NCBI GenBank assembly: GCA_029204225.1
Contig: CM055110.1
Location: 39,559,515 to 39,623,514 of the forward strand
Source: Diphasiastrum complanatum
Taxonomy: Eukaryota; Streptophyta; Lycopodiopsida; Lycopodiales; Lycopodiaceae
Direction of reading: 5' to 3'
Length of the DNA stretch: 64,000 nt
Shown here piece after piece: positions 34,601 through 48,249 of this stretch (position 1 is its first letter; each line of letters begins with the position of its first letter). Below the pieces are notes generated by a model. It did not search any database. It was not told where the DNA came from and saw only the letters and a list, made by a program, of their open reading frames with translations. The position numbers and the translations under genes were made by a program.

Positions 34601-35944
34601 TAGACTGTTTGACCAAAATTCACATTATTGCTTGAATGTACATTTCACCTATGAAAAGAATATTACCATGATATCCCGCTTATTTTCAAAATTAATAAAT
34701 GTACATATTAAATCTAGATTGCAATGGTAGAAGAAATAGCATAATAATAGAAATAGGTAGAACTTTTGTTATTATATAACACACATTCTTGATTTCTTTC
34801 TCTTTGCTCTCGATAGGAGCAAAGAGATCAAGGGAAGCACTAATATAGAAAATATTCTCAGCTCCTTGGGCATCGAGGAGCGGATTCTTGTTGTGCTTAT
34901 AGTTAGGATTTGTGTCACCAAATTCAAGCCTACATGTTAGAGCTCATCAAGTTTAAAGCCAGCTTCCAAACTAGCTATTTTGTGGAATGAGGGTGGTCGC
35001 AAACTGAGATGGAGGTGACCTACACAAATCTAGTGCTCATATTAGATGATTCACAAGATAAAGCCATTCATGGGTAAGGTGAATTTCCACTGTTGCTTGC
35101 ATATGGCCATATCTATCTAACCTCGCTTTTTAGTGCCATGCCAACAAAATTGACCAAAATTCTTTTATCTTATAGAAGAAAACAAAATGAGATTTGAATG
35201 ATACTTAATATATAAATCTATAGATATATAACATATATTCCTCTTAAGGAGTTGCTAGATTGATCTAGTATCTATATACTACTCATTGTTGCAGCTTTAC
35301 AACTTATTGTTTTTGCAACTCTATCTTTCCACAGTAGTTTGTTTTTATTTTATGTATCCTTATTTTATGTTATGTTGATTTTAAGATCTGCAAAAAAAGG
35401 ACTTGAACTAAGCAGATCTTCTTAAAACCCCAAAATCTAGGAACTTCAGACACAATCAGACTAGGATTATAATGTAGGGACATCGGAATAGCCCCCAGTA
35501 TACTGTTACTAATAGATCCTCCCATTTTGACACCCATTCTGACCTTCCAAGTTGTTATTACATGCATCAACTTCTTGTTCGATGTCAACTAGTCAATTAA
35601 TAAAGTATAATTGCATATGTGAGCAATATGATTAATATTACAATGAGTAAAATACATCGTACTGTCTCACTTATTCATTTGGTGGTTCATCCGCCAAACC
35701 AAATGAGTCTATCTCTAATTCTACCCAAAATATCTCCGGCTATAGCTTCATCATTAATAAGCTGATCTTCAAAAGCTAAAGGCAATGGTGACAACTAGTG
35801 AGATCAAGAAGGTGATCTGATGATGATGCATCATGCTGAACATCATCATTAGCTTGTGAAGCTTGCCTATGATCATCCTTCAAAACTATGTCATTGAATC
35901 CGTCATCGCAATCTTAAGATTTACATCAAAATAAATGTTGCAAT
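34601..35944. other. no gene seen
   Basis: AT-rich noncoding sequence, including a 72-codon frame at 35370-35588 with no recognisable feature. The stretch 35650-35944 may be a decayed continuation of the CACTA transposase fragment to its right. Confidence 0.45.
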
Positions 35945-36691
35945 TGTGGGATAATTGGAAAATGTCGTAACACTTTTTGTGGCACTTTATCCCCTTTTAC
36001 AAAATCTCGATAACGTGAAGCGTTACATGTTGGACATTGAAGCTTTTCTGAATGCTCACCTCTATATAAAACATGGTCTTTTGGTGTTCCAAGTACGTTC
36101 ATCATCTTCTCGTGTTTGTTTTCGTGTTTTAGGTATCACGTTTTCTTTCGGAAGTATTCTATGCAACAACCTGAAAAGACAAATAGCAATGTGAGTTGTT
36201 AGAAAAGAAAACCCAAATTAATTTAATGTAAATACGCTATAAAGTACAAAGGTTGTATTATGTGTTTAAAAGTACACAAATAGTGATGTGACACTACGGT
36301 CACTCCATTTGTATGTTGCTTGAAAGTTTAGAATAAGAATTGATGTAGCTAGTCTCGAAATGGATGCTCCTGGATACAAAGGAGTGTCAGTCTGCTTGTG
36401 CAATAGAATCTCGTCTTCATCCATCTCAAATTGTTCATGATCTCCATTTTCACTAGAAGATGCGTGCATAGCATCATTCTCATTTGTTTCATTAAAGTAT
36501 GTTTCAAACATATCGTGCATTGCTTCATTGTGTTTCATCTCATCATCATCATCATTAGAATCAAGTTGATTACTCTTTTCTTCAACTATATTTGTCTCTT
36601 GAATTTGTTTCACTCTTTGTTCTCTGATGTCCATCAAAACTTGACGTTGATTTTTATTAAACATGGATGGATCAACTCTGTGGAATGGCAT
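35945..36691 (-). pseudogene. CACTA (TNP2-like) transposase N-terminal fragment
   Basis: Minus strand. The first frame (36691-36266) has an acidic stretch followed by TPLYPGASISRLATSILILN and YKWSDRSVTSLF, the LYPGC...KWSDKSF block of TNP2. After a frameshift, 36080-35945 reads LYRGEHSEKLQCPTCNASRY and KVLRHFPIIPQLQ, the CPxC...KVLRYFPLIPRLQ block. The cysteine usual after LYPG is alanine here. The catalytic DDE region is absent. No CACTA ends flank it, so it is a stranded fragment. Confidence 0.7.
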
Positions 36692-37086
36692 TAGATTTAT
36701 TGGCTACACACATGAAACAAATTCAATAAATGATGTATATAGATTGACCAATATTATAATAAAAACAATAATATAAAATTAACAAACCTCAACGTCTTGC
36801 CAATGGCCCATTCATCTATGCATATTTAAGCATTGCATCAGATTTCAACTAGTTTTGTATATCCACATTTTTTGTATTCCAGATTTTTTTGTAGATCTAT
36901 TCATGTTTGTTGTACTTTGTGTAGATTTAACTTTTGTTTTAATAGATCTGTTTTGCATAGTTTAGATTTGGTTGTTAGAATAGTTTTTTTAATAAGAACT
37001 GCAATTTTTCTATTTTGTAAGTTTGTTTGTTGTTTCTATAGCAGATTACCATCCGAGCAGCTAAGGTGCAGATTTTGTGGCAGAAC
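36692..37086. other. no gene seen
   Basis: AT-rich sequence left of Element 2, with repeated TTTTGTAGATCT-like words. No supported feature. Confidence 0.5.
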
Positions 37087-37399
37087 CAAGTACTCTTTTT
37101 AGACTCAAAAAGGTCCTCTTCACTAATTATAATTCGTGTTAATGATGACATGTGTACCAATAAGAGAGTGACAATTGAGATGGAATGGTCCATATGATAT
37201 GGCACATTTAATGGTGTAGATTGGATCTTTGAATTCTAACTCACCCACTAACCCTCCTCTAACTCTACTTCCTCAACTCACATTAATGATAGTATTGCAA
37301 TGGTACAATTGCTATATTTCAAAACACTTCAAATAATTTATTTTTCAAGTCAGAGTGAGAAACGAGAGGGCCCAATATTTCTTTGGGCCCCCTTTTTAA

Positions 37400-37678
37400 A
37401 GGCAAATTCAAAAAAATTTGATAGGGAGGGGGGCTTGAAAATGCACACTCCGGATCGTTGGCCCGGTTCGGTGCACAACGTGCCTACGTGCCACACCTCC
37501 CTCTTCTATATACCTAGGGGAGGGAAGTAGGGGTTTTAGGGGCGCGGGTGGTGGCCTCCAGGCTACTGCACTCCAAAATGGACCAGCGGCCCGGAGTGGA
37601 GGAGAAGATTGGGAGGGGGTGCGCGGGTGCACGGCTCCCCTCCTTATGTACATAAGTTAAAGGAGGGGGAGGTGAGCT
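37400..37678. other. GC-rich block near the left end of Element 2
   Basis: About 280 bp markedly richer in G and C than anything nearby, with G runs and the perfect palindrome CTTATGTACATAAG (37643-37656) inside a longer stem CCCCTC...GAGGGG. It ends exactly where the 37679 repeat begins. Purpose unknown; it could be a promoter or CpG-rich region, or an origin-like site of the element. Confidence 0.4.
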
Positions 37679-38250
37679 TGTCCCTCTCAATTTTTTCTCA
37701 AAAAAAAGCACTTGAAATTGCACATCTTGTTGTAGTGTAAATCAACTATTCTTAGGCCTTATTAACATTGTAAAGTTTATCTCTAGGTTTGAAAATCCAT
37801 ATTGGCCGAAATTGCCAATTAAACTCAACGTGATGAATCTCAAACTAGTTGATAAGTTACAAAGAGTGTATTCTTGTGGTCAAGATAAATAAAAGAAGTT
37901 ACTGTGATATTGGTGCACTTCTATCCCAACAAGAAGCATGGACCATTTAAACAAGATATAATTTTCAATGGAGGCTATTACTCAGTAGAGATTCTTAGAA
38001 AATGTTATAATTTTGTTTAAGAAACATATAGGCTCCATCCGTTACTACCCTATGGATGAAGAATCTCCTAATAGTGGGTACATTATGAAGGAAATACTTG
38101 TGCTAGAGCTTATATCCTTATGCATAACAAAATAACAAAACAAAAGTAAGGGTAGTTATATTGTATATATCCCACTAAAGATCAAGAATATCATGTCTAA
38201 GGATGCAAAATGGATGGTTGAATAAGAAGTGTTTCAAGACTTCCTTCACA
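37679..38250 (+). repeat. LTR-like repeat, inverse copy at 61135-61701
   Basis: About 570 bp beginning TGTCCCTCTCAATTTTTTC and ending CTTCACA. Its reverse complement at 61135-61701 matches over nearly the full length. The TG...CA ends suggest solo LTRs of an unidentified family, but I see no target duplication at either copy. Confidence 0.6.
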
Positions 38251-38733
38251 TTTTGAGTGTTTCTATGAAACATGTTTGTTGAGGCCAATGCTTTTGTGTC
38301 GAAGAGTGTGTTATCCAATTAGGGGCTTCCTTCTGAAACCAAGCTTATATAGTTTGAAATTATGAACCTCAAGGTTTTAATAATGCAATGAATCTTACAC
38401 AGGATAAGCAATCTAATATATGTGCGGACATATTTATGTCTTTTCACAATATAATAGACGATTTGAAAGAACTTGAGTTCAATAAAACTTATGAAAGATG
38501 ATTCCTTTGTAGAAAAATTGTTGGTGTGATTAGTTATAATGGAAATGTTTGTTTTAAGTGACATTGCAAGTGCTTCATGAATGTTGTGCTCTAATAAGTA
38601 GAAATTTGATGTTGAAGAATTTTTGTTATCTATAAAAATGTAAAGTTTGAATCCAATCAGTCACATGATAGTCTAGAACGTCTTCTATGCATTCATGATT
38701 TGGTAGGATCATACGGACCATGATTTGTGTGTG
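38251..38733. other. no gene seen
   Basis: AT-rich noncoding stretch between two LTR-type repeats. Confidence 0.5.
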
Positions 38734-39468
38734 TGTTGATTTCACACATGTGGATTGTCCACAACATGTACTTTGATCTCCTAAGGTGTGTAGATGCACC
38801 AAGATCAAGACTAGATTGACATTCAAGATCTATCTTTGATCCTATGGCAAAAACACACTACTACATGCATTCAATCACTTCCAACTCTCACTCACACGTG
38901 TGGGAAGTATTCAGAAATTATTCTAAGTAAAAACAAGCTGCTCTCCTCAGGTAGAGAGAGAAAAACCATCATGAACTCTCGGGTAGAGAGAGAAAGCTAG
39001 AAATTCAATGACACTTAAAATCCACACAATCACCAAATCAATTAGATCCAAAATGAGGAGTACAATGATACTAGTAGATCCACGAGCTACCACTATGCTT
39101 AACTATGATTGGACCACACTTTGTCGCCTCTTAATTCTATTGGACCATTGATCCATGCTCCTCTTAATTCTATTGGACTATATTCAAGCACTCCTCAAAT
39201 TCCTATTGGACCTCACACGGTTCCACCTCTAAATCCTATTGGACCTCTTAGAATTCATCAAACAAAGGCATTACACTTGTCTACACCCTAATTGGCACGA
39301 GTTTAGCCTCTTACTCTATTTTGGCTCAATAGTGGCCTTACAAGTGGAAATGCATAATTTGCCATCTATGCCAAATTTGTTCCTATCAACATCCTACACC
39401 TAGATGCTTGATGTAAAAAACATAAGACCCCTATATCTAACATAGATAATCTTTTTCAATTCTTCACA
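38734..39468 (+). repeat. solo LTR of the copia A/C family
   Basis: 735 bp, TGTTGATTTCACAC to TTCTTCACA, matching the LTRs of A and C along its length. No copia interior adjoins it on either side. Both flanks are GT/TG dinucleotide repeats, so the element inserted in a GT tract. A 5-bp duplication is compatible but cannot be proven in such sequence. Confidence 0.85.
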
Positions 39469-39494
39469 TGTGTGTGTGTGTGTGTGTGTGTGTG
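39469..39494. repeat. (TG)n microsatellite at the insertion site
   Basis: 26 bp of TG repeats directly after the solo LTR; a shorter GT run precedes it at 38727-38733. Confidence 0.9.
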
Positions 39495-39708
39495 TTTTGG
39501 GGGTTTCATTCTCTAGAAAACTTGGATCTACAATCCATGTGCATTCTTGTTTCCTTTGTGACAAAGTTAGTATTCATAAAAACAAGTTATTCTCCTAAAA
39601 AACTTTGTATACTAGTAAAATTTGCATGTCCTATATAGACATGATCAGCCAAGTCATAACTAGCTGAGGCAAGTTGGTCATTCCTTCCCAAGCCAAGATT
39701 GTTGGTTG

Positions 39709-40734
39709 TCATTGTGGATTGGCGTCATCGTTGCGTCCTTCAGGGTGATGCATGGCAAAGGCTAATGAAAGACCTCCCATGGCTCTCTTGCTTGATGTTG
39801 GTGCTTTTTTTGGATTCATCGGAGGTGGTTGCCATTCGTTCTTCACTTCGTAAAGACCACAACCACAACCCATAATCTCACATACAATGCTCTCCAATGT
39901 GGCACTCTTTGCTCTTCTATTGAGGCTCTCAAATATAGTTCTTCGCCCTAATAGCTCTGAAGTCCATGAGTAGCTGCAAATTAAGCCATAGGTAGGGTAG
40001 AATTCATCACGATTAACGTGATAGTGGAAGCACATATCATATCCAGCAAAATGTTGATGGGTTGAGGTGAATCTCTTATAATTAAAAAACCAAAGGCTAC
40101 TCATGTGTTCTACTTTTCTCCAAGGAGGAACACCCATGCTTATTTTGTGAAAGGATACTGTGGTAGTCTAACACATGCATTGTATAAAACCTGACAACTC
40201 ATGTCCAAAACCTACAAAGGGTAAAGGTAATTGTTGCAACAAGTGTGTGTACTCCTCACTTGCATGTGCAATTTCAAAATGATCCCGAAAGTCCATGTCC
40301 ACGATCAATCTCTTTGTCACCCATGAGTTGTTTATATGTAATTGATGAAAAGCAACATCGATGCATCCATAGGTGTGTTCTGTAGTTTTGACAACAACAT
40401 AGACCAAGACTTGGGTCAATTTTTCATGAAACTCACAAGATTGAATACTAAGTTATGTGCAATTAAACTTACAAGATGGAAATGAGATGAGATGAAAGTG
40501 ACCTTTCATATTAAAGCCCCTCCATTTTGATCTACAAATGCCAGCATCATAGCCCACAATACATAGCACTCTCATGATGGCTAACTTCATGTCTGCAACA
40601 GAACATCGTATATGGGCCCTTCTAGATAGGTGGTGCTCTAAATGCATCACAAATGCCACTGTTTTGAGGACATTGGCAATCATATCGTGCTCTGAGTAGG
40701 CTGACTGCCGGGCGGATTCAAAATCCAATACCAT
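39709..40734 (-). pseudogene. DUF506/PDDEXK_6 family protein gene copy
   Basis: Plant-specific protein family related to PD-(D/E)XK nucleases; cellular role unknown. The minus strand keeps a single frame of about 341 codons from ATG 40734, with only two stops (TAA 40453-40455, TAG 40168-40170), each reachable from a Gln codon by C-to-T. Family landmarks in order are GYDAGICRSKW, YGCIDVAF, KRLIVDMDFRDHFEIA (core motif), LPLPFVGFGHEL, GVPPWRKVEHMSSLWF, and a tail with WQPPP and GLSLAF. Length fits the family. No intron is needed, whereas plant members often have introns, so a retrotransposed or captured copy is possible. It lies inside Element 2, which suggests host gene capture, though insertion of the element around it cannot be excluded. 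Confidence 0.75.
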
Positions 40735-41922
<1,188 letters not shown>

Positions 41923-42047
41923 GGTAATGGCCATTGGGAGGGCCATTACCATAAATAATTTGGGACCCGAGCAACGAGTGGCGGAGGCCACGAGCTATTT
42001 GGGGACCAAATTATTTGTGGTAATGGTCTAACCAATGGACCATTACC
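41923..42047. mobile_element. small foldback/MITE-like element
   Basis: 125 bp with inverse ends of about 42 bp (GGTAATGG...AAATAATTTGG), each of which is itself partly palindromic (GGTAATGGCC...GGCCATTACC). It has no coding capacity. A target duplication is not clear. Confidence 0.6.
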
Positions 42048-42084
42048 GCATGTAATTGTCGGTTCGTCTGATTATTTTTTTTAC

Positions 42085-43200
<1,116 letters not shown>

Positions 43201-43485
43201 GCCAGGCAAAAAAACGTTGTTGGCCCCTATATTATGCAGAATAATATAGGGGCCAAAACGACCCAAAAATCAGGTGAATGGCAATTACGTTGCACTATAG
43301 CTACATTCCAGAACTTGACATTCAAATAAAAAAGACATTGAACCCAAAATGTTTCGCAAAGCATTAAGAATAATCAAAACCATAAAAGATTACATCATTT
43401 TAAAAGAACCTAATAGGAATTCCAAGAATGCATTCACAATAATATATAGGGGCATTTGTGATGCAAGTCTTTAAAGAATATTCTC
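43201..43485. other. no gene; short palindrome
   Basis: Begins with GGCCCCTATATTATGCAGAATAATATAGGGGCC (43220-43253), a near-perfect inverted repeat that could be a tiny foldback. The rest is AT-rich. Confidence 0.5.
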
Positions 43486-43680
43486 CCAACATATTTCAGA
43501 TTTATCATCAACGGAAGACTCGTACGTACTTTATGTTTATTGCCATTTCAAAATAGAACAAAATAATAGAAAATGTCATCATTTACAATTGCACATTCAC
43601 TAATATTTGCCATGTCACAAATGCAAAAAAGACAGGAGCTGATAACGTGCTGCAAAGATCTACCTACAACAATCACCATT
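43486..43680 (+). repeat. inverted duplicate of the 3' end of gene X3 (left arm)
   Basis: 195 bp inverse copy of 44380-44574. It covers the end of exon 2, the intron and most of exon 3 of X3. The arms differ at roughly a dozen or more positions and are 699 bp apart. Confidence 0.8.
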
Positions 43681-44364
43681 GTGTCATCCTTTTATTATCA
43701 ACAATGGTAAGTAGAGAAATATTCTAGCCAGGAGTAGAAAGTAAAAGAAGATATTGAAGAACCATTAGAATTATATAGATTATTTCACATCACAAATAGC
43801 ATCTTGAGATGAAGCTAAATAATCAAGCATTAAATCAAGAGAAGAAGTTTCCTTCAAGGCAACTCATGAAGACTTTAACTTTGAAGACCTTCTATAAACC
43901 ACCAACTACTAGATAAACTAGGATTTGATCTCTATATTACTTACCCATTAAAAACCCATACATCTAGTGCCCTTTTTGTATCTTATTATGAATTATAAAT
44001 ATAGTTTAATGAATGTTACAAAACTTATCAATAATTGTATTGAGATGATAACAATAAATATTCTTGTATGAACAAGAATAGGCTCACAAATAAATCCCAA
44101 TAAGAAAAATGTCATGAGACCTAGCATCATAGAATTAGTTTCCCTATTAACCAAAGACCCATTAAGTGTCTTGCCATGAGAACCAACTAGCCTTGTTAGG
44201 TGTTATAACTTGTTGTTTGATCAATATGATACCTAGAATCCATCAAATGTTGTTCTATTTTATGAATTTGGGAGCACAAAATACATGTACTGATGCCCAT
44301 TTTGGGCTTTCATTTATTGAATGAAAGAGTCTATACACAGATTTTTACTAAACTTTATTTGAAG
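43681..44364. other. spacer of the inverted duplication, no gene
   Basis: AT-rich. No feature apart from being the loop between the 195-bp arms. Confidence 0.5.
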
Positions 44365-45079
44365 CTATTGTTCTCCCATAATGGTGATTGTTGTAGGTAG
44401 ATCTTTGTAGCACGTTATTAGCTTTTGTCTTTTTCGCATCTATGACATGACAAATATTAGTGAATGTGCAATTGTAAATGATGTCATTTTCAATTATTTT
44501 GTTCTATTTTGAAATGGCAATAAACATAAAGTACTTACGAGTCTTCCTTTGATGATAAATCTGAAATATATTGGTAGCATGAGCTCTGTTCTGATAAAAT
44601 CAAGCCTCCAATGCTCTTCCACCTCAACCATAGTCAAATATTTCTCATTGTAGATAATGCTTATCTCTGTTCGGTTTGTGTGACCATTTAGTTCAAAGTC
44701 TTGATCTAGTGGTAGCCATGTACCTTCAATTTTCTTGTATCTCTAATAACTAAATGTGAGACTGAGCATTTGCTTTTCGATATGATAACGAAAGACCATT
44801 GAAGACTTTTTCATCCTGCATTCTATGTCATTATTTGTTTTACTAAACAATACTGTCAGGAGTAAGCCACTCATCACTTTGAAAACTAGGCAATACTTTG
44901 AGCTTGCCAAAACCTCCATCTGTATGTGACATATATAAAGATTCATAAAAATAAATACCACAATCTGCAAGCTCCTTTAGACTTCTTCCTCTATATTCCA
45001 ACATCAGAGTGAATCACGTCCAATATTTCTGCAAGTGATTGTGCTGGCTCCCATTCACTTATGCATGATGGATATAAAG
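44365..45079 (-). pseudogene. gene X3: third copy of the unknown gene
   Basis: Minus strand. Exon 2 (45079-44539) follows a TTTCTTTCAG acceptor at the same position as in X1 and X2, with YPSCISEWE, then MVFRYHIEKQMLSL and WLPLDQDFEL. The donor CTC/GTAAGT and a 99-bp intron lead to exon 3 (44439-44365), which begins MRKRQKL and ends at TAG. Exon 2 has a region with shifted frames (about 44960-44990) and several stops. Exon 1 was not found. It matches X2 (RYHIEKQMLSL) better than X1. Confidence 0.65.
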
Positions 45080-45343
45080 CTGAAAGAAAAAAAACAATGT
45101 TGAGGCATTTAAATCATAATCTGAAGAGCATCAATAAATCTTTGGCTACATAATCAAATCGCACATGATTTGGATCACTAACATTCAGTTCGAGTCTGAT
45201 AGGCATAGTCATGCTTAGGGAAGGAATGATATAGCTCATTCCGCTACGCACGAACACTTTTCGTTCGAGTTTATTTCTCGTTCGAGTTTCGAGTTCGCTT
45301 CTTTTTGTGCTTGTTTCTTTTCAAGCTATTTCATTTCTCACAC
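45080..45343. other. no gene; short direct repeats
   Basis: Near 45255-45295 CGTTCGAGTTT recurs about every 16-17 bases (TTCGTTCGAGTTTATTTCTCG, then CGAGTTTCGAGTTCG). A minus-strand stretch at 45130-45200 looks codon-like (ELNVSDPNHVRFDYVAKDLL) but I cannot place it. Confidence 0.35.
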
Positions 45344-46310
45344 TCACACACCCTCTTTCTCCAACACATGAGTGATCCAAATTTGATCCTTTTCTAGATT
45401 TAAGGAGATTTGGTATTTGCGACAACGTTCAAATACTTTTTCCAAATGATCCAAGTGGTCTGTATCTGCACTATGGACTTTGAAATCATCCAAGTAGATT
45501 TCAAGGAATTTTTGCAAGAAGTCCTTATAGGCAAACTGCGTCACTTGTTGAAATGAGCTAGGTGCAAACGACATAACTTTATAAGCATAAGTTTCTCATT
45601 TTGTTGCAAAGGCTGTTTTGTGTGATCCGTAGGTGCTATCTTAACTTGGTTTTAACCACTAAATTCATCCAGAAAATTGTACGCTTTCGCTCCAACAAGA
45701 CGGTCCAATATGCTTTTGGTAAAGGGTAACGAAAAGTGATCATTTCATGTCACTTTGTTCAAAGCTTTGAGATTCACACAAATTCTCATTTTTCCATTCT
45801 TCTTAGGAATGACAACAATGGATGAAACCCATTCTATATATTTGATTTCATAAATAAAGTCAGTTTCATGTAGTCTTTGCAGCTCTTTCTTTATAAGATC
45901 CGTAATGTTTGGATTATAGCGATAAAATTTCATGATCTTTGGAACTGCACCAGACATTAAGAGTATCGTATGCTCAATAACAAAGGTAGGAATCCCTATA
46001 AGATCCTTGTATGTCCAAGCAGAACAATTTTGATATTTGATCAATAACTTCCTTAATGCTTGAAATTGTTCGGGAGTAAGTTGTCGTCCAACTTGAACAA
46101 TATGTTTTGGCATATCATACTGGACTTCTTCTGATTGTTCCTTCTCATAAGGGTTGATCTTTGATCTCCATTTAGCTTTTTTGGTAGCAATCGATTGTGG
46201 AGGCAATGACCTTCTAGAAGATGTGCTCTTTCCTGATGGTGACGACTTCCTTGATGGCGATATCTTGCGAGAATTTTGACTTGAAGTATCTGTTGAAAAT
46301 GAAAAATCAT
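45344..46310 (-). pseudogene. Ty3/gypsy reverse transcriptase fragment
   Basis: Minus strand, N- to C-terminal: basic Ser/Arg-rich stretch, QLTPEQFQALRKLL, EWVSSIVVIPKKNGKMRICV (the usual VVVPKKNGKIRVCVDLK block), then a broken stretch (45745-45575), then FAPSSFQQVTQFAYKDF and FLEIYLDDFKVHSAD with the catalytic YLDD, and CRKYQISLNLEKDQ. Several frameshifts and stops lie between. Protease and RNase H are not adjacent, and no LTR is attached. Confidence 0.8.
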
Positions 46311-47085
46311 CTATCTTGACTTTAGGCTAACCACAAAGTTTTTTCTATGAAAGTATGTTGTTTCATAATGTAAATGCCAAATTTGGCCTAGAAGGAACTC
46401 GAGCTATATGAGTTTCTCAAGTCTAGTTGGTAGTATACAACTTGCATATAGATTATAGACTTAGAAATGTCATTAATATGCTTGTAGAAACTCGTGGCAT
46501 ATCACATGCAATTGTTGTAAGTGATCCATAGTGACATGCAAGGCATGCACAAAGTGAAATGGACACATGCTTGATGATATGTACAATTCTAGTTAGAAAA
46601 ATGACACTTGGTAGAAGTAGATAGAAATGCATGCATGAGAAGTGACAAATGTCACTGAAACTCTAGTTTTCACTCATACATGTGGATGAAAGGTGGATGG
46701 GTGTGGTTCTACCTCGAGCTACTACAAACTCCATAAATATGTGTAGACATTCTCATAATCTTTGATGAAGGACCAAGCTTTGAAGCTATTCCATGCCATT
46801 TTGGATCAACACTATCTTTTGCTTGAATATTGCTCTTTTGTTCTCTCTCTAACTCGTGTTGAGGCTTATGCTCATACACTAAATTCTTGTATTTTCTCTC
46901 TCTTGTAATCAAAGCTATCATTCTTTGATTCTTAACATGCTAGATTGTGATTAAGCCAATAAATTATGTACTAGATCTTGCTATTCAATCTAGAATTAGT
47001 TTGTGTGCTAATCATAAAGCTTAATAAGATCATTCACATTTGAGGATCATTTTCCACACGTGTGAACTTGCTGGAAATTTTGTCT
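46311..47085 (+). repeat. relic LTR of an older copia element (E)
   Basis: Placed only by its right end, which abuts a primer-binding-site-like TGGTATTAGAGCC. It contains CACACGTGTG at 47055-47064, shared with the other copia LTRs. The left limit is uncertain. Confidence 0.4.
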
Positions 47086-47098
47086 TGGTATTAGAGCC
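47086..47098 (+). promoter_or_regulatory. degenerate primer-binding site of copia E
   Basis: TGGTATTAGAGCC differs from the standard TGGTATCAGAGCC by one C-to-T change. Confidence 0.6.
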
Positions 47099-47446
47099 AA
47101 ATTAAACTTGGCATGCTATTATCTCTGATTGTTCAAGAATTTGTGAGCTCATTCAAGCAAAAAAAGTAGTTAATCACTTTTCTTTTCCTTTTCTTGAAAA
47201 GTGTTTGGATCAAAGAGGATAGAAACTGGATTTCCAGGTCTGAACTATCATTGTACAGAATTTTGGAATTCCACACGTGTGAAAATCAGAGATTTTCAGT
47301 CCCCTTTAATTCCTTGCTATTTGGTCCAAAGATAGTGGTGTTATAGCTTGATGGAAAGCTTATGAAGAGTACTTTCCATTGCAATTGATCCAAAATCAAT
47401 CTAATGTGTCTACCAAGACTTATAAGCTCTTAAAGAGGGTAGGGAG
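47099..47446 (+). other. leader of copia E, left of the copia C insertion
   Basis: Untranslated leader-like sequence. AGCTCTTAAAGAGGGTAGGGAG resembles the inverse of a block in the A and C leaders, and CACACGTGTG occurs near 47273. The GGGAG at 47442-47446 is the left target duplication of copia C. Confidence 0.5.
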
Positions 47447-48185
47447 TGTTGAATTTCACACATGTGGACTCTCCACTACATGTACTTGTGATCTCCTAAG
47501 GTGTGTAGATGCACCAAGATCAAGACTAGATTGAGATTCAAGATCAATCTTAGATCCTATGGCAAAAACACACTACTACATGCATTCAATCACTTCCAAC
47601 TCTCACTCACACGTGTGGGAAGTATTCAAAAAATAATCTAAGTAAAAACAAGCTGCTCTCCTCGGGTAGAGAGAGAAAATACATCATGAGCTCTCGGGTA
47701 GATAGAGAAAGCTAGAAATCCAATAACTCACAAAATCCATCAAATCACCAAATTAGTTAGATTCAAAATGAGGAGTACAATGATACTAGTAGGTCCACGA
47801 GCTACCACTATGCTTAACTATGATTGGACCATATTTTGTCACCTCTTGATCCTGTTGGATCATTGATCCATGCACCTCTTAATTCTATTGGACTATATTC
47901 AAGCACACCTCAATTTCCTATTGGACCTCACAAGGTTCCACCTCTAAATCCTATTGGACCTCTTGGAATATTCATCAAAAAAAAACTTTACACTTGTCTA
48001 CACTCTAATTGGCACGTGTTTAGCCTCTTACTCTATTTTGGCTCAATAGTGGCATTACAAGTGGAAATGCATAATTTGCCATCTATGCCAAATTTATTCC
48101 TATCAACATCCTACACCTAGATGCTTGATGTAAAAAACATAAGACCCCTATATCTAACATAGATAATCTTTTTCAATTCTTCACA
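47447..48185 (-). repeat. 3' LTR of copia C
   Basis: 739 bp, plus strand TGTTGAATTTCACAC to TTCTTCACA; partner of 52936-53673. Confidence 0.93.
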
Positions 48186-48249
48186 CTCCTCTTAAAAAAG
48201 TTTCTATGAAGATTTGAGCATTGATCTTGATATAACTCCAAGATTAGAT

